From the NCBI GenBank assembly GCA_947579665.1, contig OX388343.1, positions 87,338,254 through 87,402,253 on the forward strand: DNA of 64,000 bases, in the 5' to 3' direction. Below are positions 26,572 to 39,900 of the stretch, piece by piece (position 1 is the first letter of the stretch; each line of letters begins with the position of its first letter). The notes beneath the pieces were generated by a model that saw nothing but the letters and a program-made list of their open reading frames with translations, made no database searches and was not told the origin of the DNA. The translations under genes and the position numbers were made by a program. This stretch comes from Sympetrum striolatum. Taxonomy: Eukaryota; Arthropoda; Insecta; Odonata; Libellulidae.

Positions 26572-27969
26572 TGCTAAAAATAAATAGGATCAAGATATTG
26601 AGTTGTTATTTTTACATGCCTGTAGTATCTTATAATTGATGGACATGCATCTTCTACTCACATTTGAATTCGATGATTTTGCTAAGTTATGGAAGGGAAA
26701 AATTCCAATTCAAAAGCAATTCTTCAGGCAATTTAAACTCATGATTAAAAATTTTATATTCTAGGTACCGTTTACCTCACTGGGGAGTATGAAGATAACA
26801 TAATGCTTACATTACCTCTGCCGCCATTCCTCTTCTTCGGAAGTACTTAACAACAGCCAAGCTGTGATGTTTTTGATTTAGCAGATCATTCCCTTAGGGA
26901 CTGATTTTTTTTTTTTTTTTAATGAGCCAGACAAAGCTAGTCTGTCTCAGCTTATAGTTATTGTATCTTTTTAACACTGTACAAAATGTGGTTTGATATG
27001 ATACCTCTTTTCCACATCTTTTCTCTTTTTTTTCACTTGTTTTTGCTGTTTTTATTTCTCTTTTGTCTTTTTTCTTTTTTTTTTCTTTGTCACATTCATA
27101 GCAATATTTATTTAGCATTTATAGTAACAAGTGGCTAGGACTAGAATGAATTGGTGTTAACTTTACATCCTCCAAAGCCACCAGTAACATGATTTTAACT
27201 AATAAGTTTTGTACACATCCAAATAACCAGTACAATATAAGACAAAAAAGCATAGACTGGCAAGTTCACATAAGAGTTCACATTTGTATAATGTAGACAA
27301 TATGACACAATAATATTAAACCATAAAATACATAAAGTTACAACTGGAACAACAGTTACTGGACACAACCTTCCAAATCACACTCTGCAAACAAAAATAT
27401 ATTCTCATTATCACTGTATACAAATACTTTTGTATTTAAAAAATGAAAATAAAGGAGAACTGAGTAAAGACAACGAAGGGGATTTCATTTTTGTCTATTA
27501 TGAAAAATGTTTGCTTATTCCCTACATATAAACAAAATATCTAGCGAGATGATTGGTCTTAATTTAAAATAAATCCACTTGGTAATTTAGAAGTGTGCAA
27601 ATATGAAATTTTTCTCTACCTTCAAGTAGTAGAATGGGTGGTTTTGTACAGATGCAAACAAAAATATTTTTATTTAAGTTACAAAACCTAGATTTAAGGA
27701 GAGATATTCGTGAGCTTATTCAATGTCAATGACAATCTCGCAACGCCTTAAAAGTTGCTGATACTTTAATGACCTGGTAACATCAGCTGGAAAGGTGTAG
27801 AATGGTGCCATTAGCACATTGAATAACTTAATGAAGAGTAGGCAGAAAGTAAGCTATGTCAGCTGGCAGCCTTCATTCTTTCTTTAAACATGGCTGAAAA
27901 GTCTTGATTGAAAGATGTGCTTAACAGAAAAGGCAAAAGTAGTCGTGCTCGATTGCACGAGCACTAATG
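26572..27969. other. Convergent intergenic region between the SLC10A7 and RBM26 3' ends
   Basis: It holds the two 3' untranslated regions. A possible RBM26 polyadenylation signal (TTTATT, minus AATAAA) is at 27669-27674, about 300 bp past the stop. T-rich low-complexity runs occur near 26905-26922 and 27000-27090. No gene is seen. Confidence 0.5.
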
Positions 27970-30900
27970 CTATCGCCTCCAGCTGCGGTCTTCGCCATCT
28001 TCCTCCTCCTCTTCTTCTTCATCAGGTAACAGTACGTCAACAGCACCCTAATATAGAAATAAAACATTATGTAAATTATGTTATTTACTCCATCTTAACA
28101 CTGACATCTCACTATAGTTGGAGCTTTTCCAATTGAGTTAGAGCACAGGGGTAGCATTGCTATCTCCCTCTAGCACCCAAAAAAAAGGGCAGACTGCGTA
28201 ATTAGCCATGCTGGGGTGAACTTTCTGTATCTCCCTATACCAATACATTGTTTTTTCATGATTTTGTGGCTTTGATACAGAGTTATCAAGGTTTGATCGA
28301 GTAAGTCGAAGGTTTTGGAACAAAAAATGTAGTTTGAGCAATGCGTAAAAGGAAGCAATTTTGTTATTTTTGCGTTTCTAATGGTTTTATAGGTAAATAT
28401 ACCGGCCGAGTGGTTAGTGTGTTGGCACGTTATCGCTCCAACCCCACGGTCCCAGGTTTGAATCCCGGCTAGTCAGATTTTTCCGGTTAGGGAATGGTCA
28501 TGTGTGATTGTTATTGTTAATACCTATCACTGTAAAAGTCCTGGATGTTTGTGGGGTATATGAAATAAATAAGCAGGGGCTTGTTTCTGCCTGCAGCATG
28601 GTCAATTATTGAGCATTAGAACAGCTGCCCCCACAAAATGTTCCGAAACTAGAATGTATGCATCTTCCTTAATTTTATTATTTCATTCATTATCTGAACT
28701 CTATGAATCAGAACAAAGGTCAGTATTAAGCCACAGCGTTTTAATGACCATTTTATTGTGCTCTCGGCTGCATCTGCAGGTCTTGCATGGTATAAAAGTT
28801 TTCATATTCGTCATTTTAACAACTTCTAGTACATTGAGCCCTAATTATGAATTAGAACAAACATTTGCACAAGTGGAAAATCTCTAATTACCCTGGAAAG
28901 CTATTATAATGTACTATAGAGTAGCTTTATTTCATTGTGGTAAACGATTATGAAGGAATTTTTTTTGCCATATTTGGTATTGATCAATTAAAAACTGAGA
29001 CAGATTAATGCATTAATATACATAACATGAGCATTAGAATAATTATCGAGGTTTAAATGCTGTTTGCGGAAGGTTGGGAGATGATTCGTTCTCTGTATCG
29101 CTCTAGCAGACGACACCGGCATCCAAGCAGTTAACATTGCAGGCATGTTTCATTTCTCATGATGAAAGGAATGAAGAGGACTTTGAGAAAAAATTTGAAT
29201 ATGATCTTCAAGTAAAAGGTTCATTTAAACTATCTGAGTAGGTTTGACAAGCTTTCGAGTCCCGTATGAGAGGAAAATATAGCCCCAAAAATACATGTAG
29301 TTTAAGGGGAGCTGGCGAAAAGTTCACCTCAGTGAGTTAGAGCCTGTTTTTAATTTGAAAAATTAAATATATTAAGTAAATGACATTTATAACCCATTAT
29401 CAAATATTCTGGACATTGATAAATAAAGTGAATTTTTCAGCCACAAAATAGCATGAGAAAGTCAATGTCACTGTATTTTAAGATTGTCTAGAATATATAA
29501 CTGCCTCATTAATTCTGATAAAAAGAAAAGCATCCAAATCTTCCTATGCCATTTTCCCTTGTGCAAGTGGATGTTCTTTTTTTACAGATGATACTGCATC
29601 ATATTTATGGAAAACCAACATTAATAAGTAACATTATTTTAACATAATTAAACTCTACATAAATATTGCAATCTATCTACTGAATGGTAGCTGAATTGTT
29701 TAGAATATGCAAGAAAAATTAATATAGATTCATAACTCTCACAAAAGTTCCCCTCAAGATGCATTTTACAGTATCATCAGCATTTGACAGCATCAGACAC
29801 AAGTTATGACAGAGACATAAATAAGGGCAAAAACTAATGTATTTATTCATATGCCCATATAAAGAAAGCAAAATTAAATAGTATAATTATAATAGTTAAA
29901 AGAAACAAACTCATTAAATTTACTGTTTCACTCCACTGTTATGTTGAGAAAAACTATGTCAATAATTAAATTATTTCAATACATGAATTAACTAAGTATA
30001 TACTATATTTTAAGAAGGAAATTTTATTTTAAAAACTAAAATTTAAGACTATAAGCAGCTGACAATTACTACAAAACCTAGTCTAATATTACTATTGGCT
30101 AAGTAAAAGGTGACTAGCAAAGGTAAAAATCTCTTTTCAAGTTCTTTTTATAAAAAAGAAATAAATCAGGTGGTAGCATATTTGAGCCACAAATCTGGTC
30201 AAGTGTTAATATGTAATTAGTAGGTACTCAGATGGTTGCTTCTGTATACCTTTAGTATAAACCCTTTAGATTAATTTTTTTTCAACTCAACTTCATTTTA
30301 CTTTGTGGTGGAAATTTAAGAAAGGATTCTGAAATGTTTCTCACAGAACTAGAGAAGTATGGTTCCTTGATCTTACTTCTACTCTCTCTCTCTCTCTCCC
30401 TCCCTTGATCAAAATGCTTTTAATGTTACCATAGAGTAATTATACAGTTTCTCTATGATTTTACTTTCTCTTAACACTGGTTATAATGGCTCTCGAATAA
30501 TTACAGGGGGCAGTTTAATGCGAGAGGTTTCACATTAATTTCCTCCTTCCCAAATATTAATACTAAAGGATTTTCTATCTTGATTATTAAAATTTGGGAA
30601 AGATAAACATTTTTACAATTTTTGTAGAGATGTTTTTCACAAAGCATTTAACCAAAAATTAATCGCAACACTCAAAGAAAAAGTACTATGAAAATTTCTT
30701 ATGAACTTCAATTTAAATCTCTTTTTATGGCTGTGTAACACCATTTGACATTTGTGGTTTCAATCAGAGCATTTCTTCTTAAAGTGTTACCATTAGACAT
30801 CCAACTAAGTTGCATCACAGACAGAAAAACTAATGATTATCAGAGACCAAAAATTTCACGTAATACTTGAGCCTATATACTTCTTAAGCATGATGAAGTA

Positions 30901-33900
30901 GATAAGCCTCAGAATATTTGACAACAAAAGCATATGAAAAAGCAATCAGAGAAAATTCAGTAAAAAATGCACTTACATCTTCCTCCTCCTCAACTTCAGC
31001 ACTTTCTTCCACCTCTTCATCTTCTCCTTCTTCTCCGTCGGCCACATCTCGACCAACACCTCCCATTCCCTGTCCTCTTGGGCTCACTTCGGTACCATTT
31101 CCTTCCCCTGCACCACTTCCCCCTTCGGACCACCAAGTTAGAGAAAGAAGTCTATCCTGGAACACTCTACCTTGCAACAGGGCTACTTCTGCCTCCTTCC
31201 TAGTTCGATATTTGATCACCAAGGATGGAGTGCTTTCATCACTTGCATAATCCACCAACTCTCCAAATTGCTGTACCACAATGAAAAAAAAAGCATTTAA
31301 GCCATGCTGAAAAGTTGCAACAGTAACAGTAATTTTTTTCATTTTTCCTATAAATCCACAAGGCCAGGTTAAGTATTGACTAGTACCACATCATATTTCC
31401 CAGGATCAAGGACACAGTTTATTACCTGAAATAAATCTCCCAAAATTGCAGAGTGTCTTTGAAGCCAGAACTTGTTTTTCCCAATTCAATGCTAATACTT
31501 GAGGAAGGTTATCAGCACTACCTTGTTTCACTCATATTTACAAAATTATTAAATAACATATTTGTATAGTAGATATAATTATGCTTGTTAAGCAAGAAAA
31601 GGTTTTAAATTGCCATTTGATGAAATAGAATGTCCACGGCAATTTATAAAAAAATGAAATGAATTTTTGTATATTTAAATTACTATTAGAAAAGCAGACA
31701 ATTTGAATTATTAATTTTTTCTAGCATATAACTCACACAGTCATAATTGCCAGATTTTTAATTTTTGTATATATAACACACAGTATCTGGCAGTAAATAC
31801 AGTAATTAAAATGGTGACCTTGAAAATATTCAGCAACAGTAAGAATCAACACTATGAATATATTACTATAATGAATATACTGTTAACAGTCAATATCTCA
31901 TCATTAAAATGCTTAGAAAAACCATAATTGATTCATGGTACTAATGCTACCGACATGAATCACCTACATAACTCTCTTGCTTCTCAATCAAAAAAAGCCT
32001 TTTTTTCCAAAAATTCACTTAAAAAACTGTGGTGCATCCTCGACGCAGGGAAATATGGTACTCTGTGATGCATAAGATTACCTTTTTGATTAGCATTTAT
32101 ATTCACATAGCATACAATTAGGCATGAGAGAAAAATATGCTGTGGTGGATTGCTTTATAAATCACTAGCTGCCGACTGCTGCTTTCCCTATCTCCAATCA
32201 TTTTAGCAATTAGCAGTTTCAAACATAGATCAACTAGATAGCCAAAAAAATTATAAGTGACATACGATTAGCTCACATGCTATGTTTTTTAAATGATTTG
32301 GCATGAAACTTTTTACCAAGAAAACTTTAGCTCAGTATGTATGTATTTATAGGCATCAATAATTTAAAATAAATTTATCATTCTGAGATTGAGGACACTT
32401 ATTTTTCAAAATTCTAATACAAGTGCAAAAACAATGACAACCAATCAGATATAAGTGTCAGTCAACAGGACAGAAATTTACATTTAAAAACATAAATAGA
32501 GTGGTGATGGGGGATATGAGAGGGCAAAACCAGTATTCAAGGATCACCATCATTAGAAAGGATAAGAGCCACTGCAAAGGAGAACATACTCAATTAATAT
32601 TAACACTTACTGCAAAATGAGCAAGGACATCTTGCTTGTCATCAGCTTCATAACCAGAGACAAGAATTTTGGTGGGTCTATGGTCAACTGAGGTGTGAGC
32701 ATGGTGCAAATGATGTTGACCTCCTAGGACTAGGTGACTATGGTGTCCTCTCCCCCTGCAGCAACAAAGCAAGTGATTAAGGTATGTTTCACTTCCATAT
32801 TATTACCAAATCATAATCTCAACTCAAACATATATATGTTCCTCAGCAAAGCAATTAAAATAAAGAGATGATGCATACCTTCCTCTGAAACCTCCCCGAG
32901 ACACAGCAACTCTGGAGCGGAGGCTTCCTCGCCCCCTAAGTCGCATCAAACCAGATGCCCCCCGGCGTAAACCAACTGCCACACTTGGATGAGCACTAGT
33001 GGTACTTAAAATACCCAAGGAATGTGCCTCCATCTTCAATTCCGCCACTTTGCGTTGCAGTTCAGATGTGTCTCCTCCTACTTGCTGTTTAGTAAATAGG
33101 TCAAGCTCAGCATCCAGAATCTCCTTTTGCGCCTGAGAAAACCAAGAAAATTTTAGAAGGGCAAATAGCTAATGTAGAAAAATAAGTTTATTTTTCCATA
33201 GATAATGAATTATTGAACTAAAATTTGAAACTCAAGTGTTGGAAATGGAAAAATCATTTGCCTGCGAATGTAATGTACACCTTAAGATATGCGTAATGCC
33301 ATTTGCAGCCCTGTATACATGTGTACTACACTTGTATAAGAATACACTGTATATATACTGTACTTGTCTGTACTGTAGTTGTCTATGCCAAAAGTCGTAC
33401 ATAAGTACACATGTTAACTAATTCAAAATCAGTCATTTAAAAAGTTTGATGGGCTAGCCAATTCCCTTTCAATTAAAAATTATCGCCCTAAAGTTTAGTG
33501 TATACTGGCTCTTACAGTTGAAACATCGATAGCGCATGGGTGGGATGTTTGACGAGTTATATGGAACCAGGATGAGCCAAGGAAGGTGTATCCCAAATTT
33601 TGAATGAATAAAAGACCCAAAAGGGTGTGCATTATTTTTTAGTAAAAACTGTATTTTCGAATAGCCCTGTACTTACGGTTTGGTTAGATAAAAATGGTGA
33701 CATAGCAGAGATAGTAGAGGTTGCATTAGAAATAAAAGGAAGGTACAAGACAGTCTAATGGAGAGGTGGGAAGATTCAATCAAAGAAGATCATAAAGAGA
33801 GCGATAAAATTAGGAATGACTATAGAGGAAGAGTAAGGGAGAGATGGGACAGTGCAGGATGTTGTTCCTAACATTTACCCAACTATAGCTGGAGAAAAAG

Positions 33901-36900
33901 AAGAAGAAAAATATTATGAATTGTCACATACCTCCTCTTTAGTCTTTCTGTTATGAGACTGGGCATTGTTTGTGGTAATAGATGGTCCTCCAGCAGCCAA
34001 ATCTTTCCTTATGGCTTCAATGCTCTCTTGGAGAGACTTAACAGTTGCTATGATTGACTCTCTTTCTCCTGGCTTCAAAAGCCCAGCAGTATTTGTACCA
34101 TTAGCTGCTGATGCTCCCATTGCTGCTGCAGCATTATTCTTCTCCAGTTTCTCAATAAGTATCTTTTGCTGGGCTAACTGCTTTTCTACAAGTTCTTGCT
34201 TCCTCTTCCTTAAATCTGCAGTTAACTTCAAGGCCTCCTGTAGAGAAGAGAATGAATATTGTGATTGGTCCACTAGCAGCATAGATGAAAGGAGCTTTAC
34301 ATATATATTATATATATTAGGATTCATATAACAGACTAAGCAATTATTTTTTAAAATCATTACATCGGCTTTTCATGATTGTTGTTCATTGTTTATTTGT
34401 AAGAATTGTAAGACGTATGAATGATCAAACATGAAATATTTAAGTTTACAACCTCTAGCAACTCCCTGATCAAAATCTTCTGAAAGTAATTACTTCTATG
34501 TCTTTCTATCCTATTCTTATCATATATTCTAACTATTAATTGGAAATATGGCTTAAATTAACCATCAAGCCAAAAAATTACCAATATCAAAAGCAATCTT
34601 ATCTTTACATTACTCGCACGACTAATTTCAAAAAAATTCGATATAAAACAACCGAAACAGACCATGCGAGATTTCTCACAAATCATCAATTGATACGACT
34701 TCTATTACTAATGTATAAACTCTTCAAAGATCTTGAAATAAAAAATAAATTAATAAACAAAACAAAGGAGGAAATGAATGCAATGAAACCTTTATTTAAT
34801 GAATATTTTATTCTTTAATATCACAACTCGGTCAAATTCATAAGGATAAAAATAAAAAATATTACGGATGAGTCTGTTCCCAAATATTTCCAGTTCTCGG
34901 TTCCAACCTGGCATAGCCATGACATTGTTAGATGGCAACGTCGAAATTAATAAGGAAGTACATGAACATGTGAAAGATTTTTAAAGAATTGTTGATAATG
35001 CTCTTTTAAAATATGGTATTTTAAGCTATGAATGAAAAATAAAAATCTTGTGCAAGACACTGGTGCAAAGGGTGCAAAATTCAAACCCTTGCCACTGCTT
35101 TGTGCCAGTTTCTAAGTACAGACTTCATGCGATCAGTTCTCGATACTGGATCTAAGAGCCAAGAATCGGCAGTACCTAGAATCAGGTACCAAACCATCTC
35201 TAAAAAATATTATACTTTCCTAAGAAATGTGAAATGATAAAATTTATTCTAGATGTCCTGGGAAGAATAATAAAACATTTCCACTTGCATGGATATGCCA
35301 CTACATTTCATCAAACTAAATGTGAATTTAATTAATATTTGATTCCAATCTGTGTATTAGGCTAAAGAAAAGATATTGGAGATAATTGCAAATGGTAAAA
35401 AAATAAAGCAATCTTACTTTTCTCTTTTCTTCCTGCTTTTTCTTCAAAGCTTCCTTTGCTGCCAATATTTCTTGAGATTTCTTTATAGCTGCAGCAGCCT
35501 GAAAAATAAAATAACAGAATTGAATTGACCAGACTAAAAAAAAAATAATGGATTCTAACACCTTATCACAAGCTATCCTGTTAAAAAACACACAATTGGC
35601 TTTAAATGTCATTATGAAAAGTTTACTTGAAGGTTTATAAGGATTTAAAGTAGAAGAATTCTGAAGAAACGAAACTTAAAAGCAAAAAACTTCTTGTTAA
35701 AACACATTAGAAATGCTTCAATATATCTTGGGTAACTAGCATAATTTTCTAGTTAAGTATTTGATAAAAAGAAGTTATCAATGTCATCTAGATGACTTCA
35801 GCTATATGACACACAGAATTTCTATTGCAATTATGAAAAGAACAAAATGAAATAATTTCAGTGTATTTTTAAACAATGATTATCCATAATTAACATAGGA
35901 GATTATTTCCTGTTAATAAATTAGAAAATTATTTGATTATATTCTAGAATAGAAAATAATTTACCAAAAATGAGGCATTAAAATTTTCTAATGGTTAATT
36001 TTACTAACGCATAATACAACAGAGGTATGGAGATAAATTTCTAATTTTCTTTACAAGGTATGTAATCACCTGTGCTTTAACATTTTCCTGTGAAACAGGA
36101 GCAGTAGCAACCTCAGGTTGTGGTTTCTTTAGTGCAGTGGGGATGTAAACGGTCTTGGTTAAGTTGTTTCCTGACATTATCACCTGAAGATAACAACAAA
36201 TCATATACAGATTATAGGTCAGTGTTTTAAATAATTTTCACTGTCTCTATAAAATGAATTTGATGCCTAAAATTAGTAATGATGATGAATCAACTGCATA
36301 GAAAATCACCAAAACTGAACATGAAGACTGAATATTTTTCAACATGAAAATCTTTTCAAGTCCCTTTTTTTGTTGATAAATTTGACAATATTGATCAAAT
36401 AAATCACAATACTGAACAATAGAAGTTCAAATAATTCTGTGAATCATTTACAGTAACATAAGTTATCATAGGAATAAATATTATAATAAAAAATCTCAAA
36501 GTCGACTTTTTTTCATGAAAACAATACTTTCTCTTTACTACGTATATGGAGTAAGTAAAAATAGACAAGAAAATATTTTCAGAGAGCAAAATTTAAGTTA
36601 CATAACCAACTAACTTCAAGAACTCTAGCTCAATGAAAATAGGCTCCATGGCAGTAGTCCTTGAGTTACATAAAATACAAGCATAAGGGAAAAATACCAT
36701 GTATAGCAATAGTAGTGAATTAATTTGACACAAAAAGATAATAACTTGTTAGTTAACTCTAAGGGGTTGAAGTAACATACTTTAGAAAATAATGAAAATT
36801 CATAGGTAATGGAAAATTACAGCAGATTCAAAAGGTATTTATACTGTGGTCATTATTGATTCAGTGTTTTCTTTTCACTGCAATGGGTTAGTCAGACATG

Positions 36901-39900
36901 GTGATCTAACACATGGAACCACAACTAAGATTATTTATAAAGATTAAAAAAGTCAAAACTATCTCTGACTGATCTTCCATAAAACGCAAACAAACTTAAC
37001 ATGAGTTTCAAGTTATATTTTAAACTATAGCTAGCATCAGATTCCTCAATGATCCGAAAATACATCTGAACCAAATATACACTAACAAAGATACTTTACA
37101 CTAAGATAATACAAACAATAAAATTTAACCTACTGCTCCATAACCAAGCAATAAAAACATGCAAAAAAAAGATCCAAAGAGGTTGCTTTAATCCCATTTT
37201 TACCAAAAATTATTCTTACAAGTCAGTAGCTACAGTTTAGTAACAACCACATCATATAATTATACATAACTGTGAATTGAGAGACATCACACTGCTAGAG
37301 AAGTAAAGAATTCCCAAAGAATGTGAGCAAAGAAATCAAGTCTAGAGAAATGGAGGTTAATTCCTTAACAATATTCCTCTAATAAATTAACTTTGCCTAA
37401 ACCCATTGCAGTTTAACTTTTTTCAAATTCACTAAATTGAAGATTAAATATACTGTCTGGGTATCCAAACTACTGACATCAGCATGATTTAATCTATATA
37501 CAATGAGGCTAGTATGGAGAGAACAATTCCAATATTTTTTATATACACAGGCTTAAAAAAATCACTACCGTAACAATAAGATCAATTTACATTGATTAAA
37601 TTGTGATTTATTAAATAAGAGGTTTACACTTGTAGGCATAACAAATTAGGTGAAGGCCTATTTATCTTCTAGTTTAGCCACTTAATATTTTCTCCACGCT
37701 ACTACGTAACTATGTATATCCACTATAATTAAGACACCCATGACTTGACAAAGAATACCCTAATGCAGGGTTTCCCAAACTATGTTCCGCAGAACACCGG
37801 TGTTCCACGACAATTTGGAAAGGTGTTATACACTGCAATACATTTAAAGAACTTTTACTATCTACTTCAAGTAATAATTGAAATCAATATGTTTATATTA
37901 TAATAGTACAGTTCTATATTTAAACATAATTACTAAATAAATAATTTGTTTTAATTAAATTATTTTTAAAATTTTACAAGTAGAATTACCTAACCTAAAA
38001 ATTAGCAGTGTTCTGTTAAACTTCTCAGGTCTGCAAAATGTTCCATTACAGAAAAAGTTTGGGAAACGCTGCCCTAATGTAACATCATGTACACTACATC
38101 AAAAATTTAATAAGTGATACCACTTATTCCTAAGCACTCTGATTTGAATATTTAACTTGATCTCAATCTTTAAAGAATGCATGAAAACACAACCCTTACA
38201 GTTGCTGGACAGAAGATTCAATACCTAAGAAATTATATGTTATTTGCCTCTTAGCTTTAAAAATTTTATTATATATGGTCAATATATCGAAATTCCAACT
38301 AAATACAGATTGATGGCCAACAGAAATTATAAGAGACAGAAAGAAAACAAACTTCTAAATTCTAAATTTGAAGTATCAATTCAGAGGTTCTCAGTCTCAA
38401 ACACTAGATCAACCTATATGAAATTTCATTGTCTTGAACTTTTTCATATAAATATAGCTACATTTAATCTCTTAATCATTAAACTACTTTATCTTTCAAA
38501 TTAAATTTATTCGAAGCTTGCAATTGCACACAAATAAAAAAGATTGTATTTCTCATCTGCCATGAGTTAATATTGCAAAGATTTAGAATTTTAGTTTTGA
38601 AAAGATAATTAAAATTATAGAAAAACACACACACCTCAAAGGTAAAAAAAGAATTTTAGACAAGGAGTTATCAATTATGGATTCACAGAAGTAACAGTCT
38701 AAACTGATATGCAAATTTATCATAAATTACTTCAAAATTTAGGTCTAAAGGGATTTATGATCAGGAAATATCAATATAATAGAAGTTAAATGATATAACA
38801 AACAAGGCATTGGAAAGGATAACATCTACTTCAATAAGAACATTTATTTTCAGTTTTGAATAAGATAATCTCAGAAGAATCCAATTAATACAAATGGAAA
38901 AGAATAAATTATTCAACTTGATTTACTTTTCTAAACGTATGCATTACCAACAAAAATGTATTCATAATGCATAAAATTTACACTTAAGTAAGTCGTGACA
39001 GCGGAAAGTATATTAGTTAACTAGTCAACTAGTTGAATTAGAATAGTCAACTAGTTGAATTAGAATTTGAATCAATTCATCAAGCTCTCTCTTAAAAAAT
39101 TTACTCTATCAAGTACTCCACTGAGCAATATGGCAATAGCAAACATAAAGAAATTCTAATGACAGAGTTCATAAGGGGAAAAAAATCTTCCAGTACAATA
39201 TTTATACTACATAAAACTAAGAGAACTATAGTTTTCACAAATATTATAAAGTTAAATTTAAAAAGAATATCCAGTCTCTAATCTTCATTAAATCAATGGA
39301 AAATTTTGTTTTTGGATTTTGTGCATTACAAGTATACACAACTATCTACTTATGGTCAAACCAGAGAACCCCAAGGTTTTAAAAGAGAAAACAGATATAA
39401 AGGTCAAAATACAAGAGAGAGAATAAGAGCAAGACAGAAGAAAAGCTACAAATATCAATCAATTTCTGTTATTAATCAACTTGGCCATCATAAACATAAA
39501 ATGATTTCTTTCAAACATAAACAAATAAAACTACCAATAAATTTTGGGTGACATCAGGAAAGAAGATGAAAATCAAGGCAACATTTTGAGATTTCCTAGG
39601 TACATATATCATGCATGAAATATGACAATTGCATAAGGAGAAGCAAAATGATATTTCAGAGGAATGAGAAATAGAGAGATGTTAGCCTGCAACTTGCAAG
39701 GACTCACTTTCTCATTTTCCAGTTGGGGTGGGAGCGAGATAGCAGAGGGAGGGGCAGTGGGAGCAAGGGGAGTGGCTTTCGGCTGCACCACGTTGAGGAC
39801 CTTGACGGGGTTGGGCATCATCATCACCGAACCCAGCCTCTCCTTCACAGAGGGCCTCGGGGGAGGGACGTTCTCTTGCTTGCCCTTGTGTGACACACCA

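Noticed and set aside
28399..28480. Possible tRNA gene
   Set aside because: A and B boxes are present, but no paired acceptor stem or anticodon arm can be drawn, and the sequence continues as a SINE body.
30918..31250. Serine/proline-rich plus-strand open frame
   Set aside because: Antisense shadow of the acidic tail exon of RBM26 (30977-31270).
34540..34818. 92-codon lysine-rich plus-strand frame
   Set aside because: AT-driven composition, intronic to RBM26, with no similarity or splice context.
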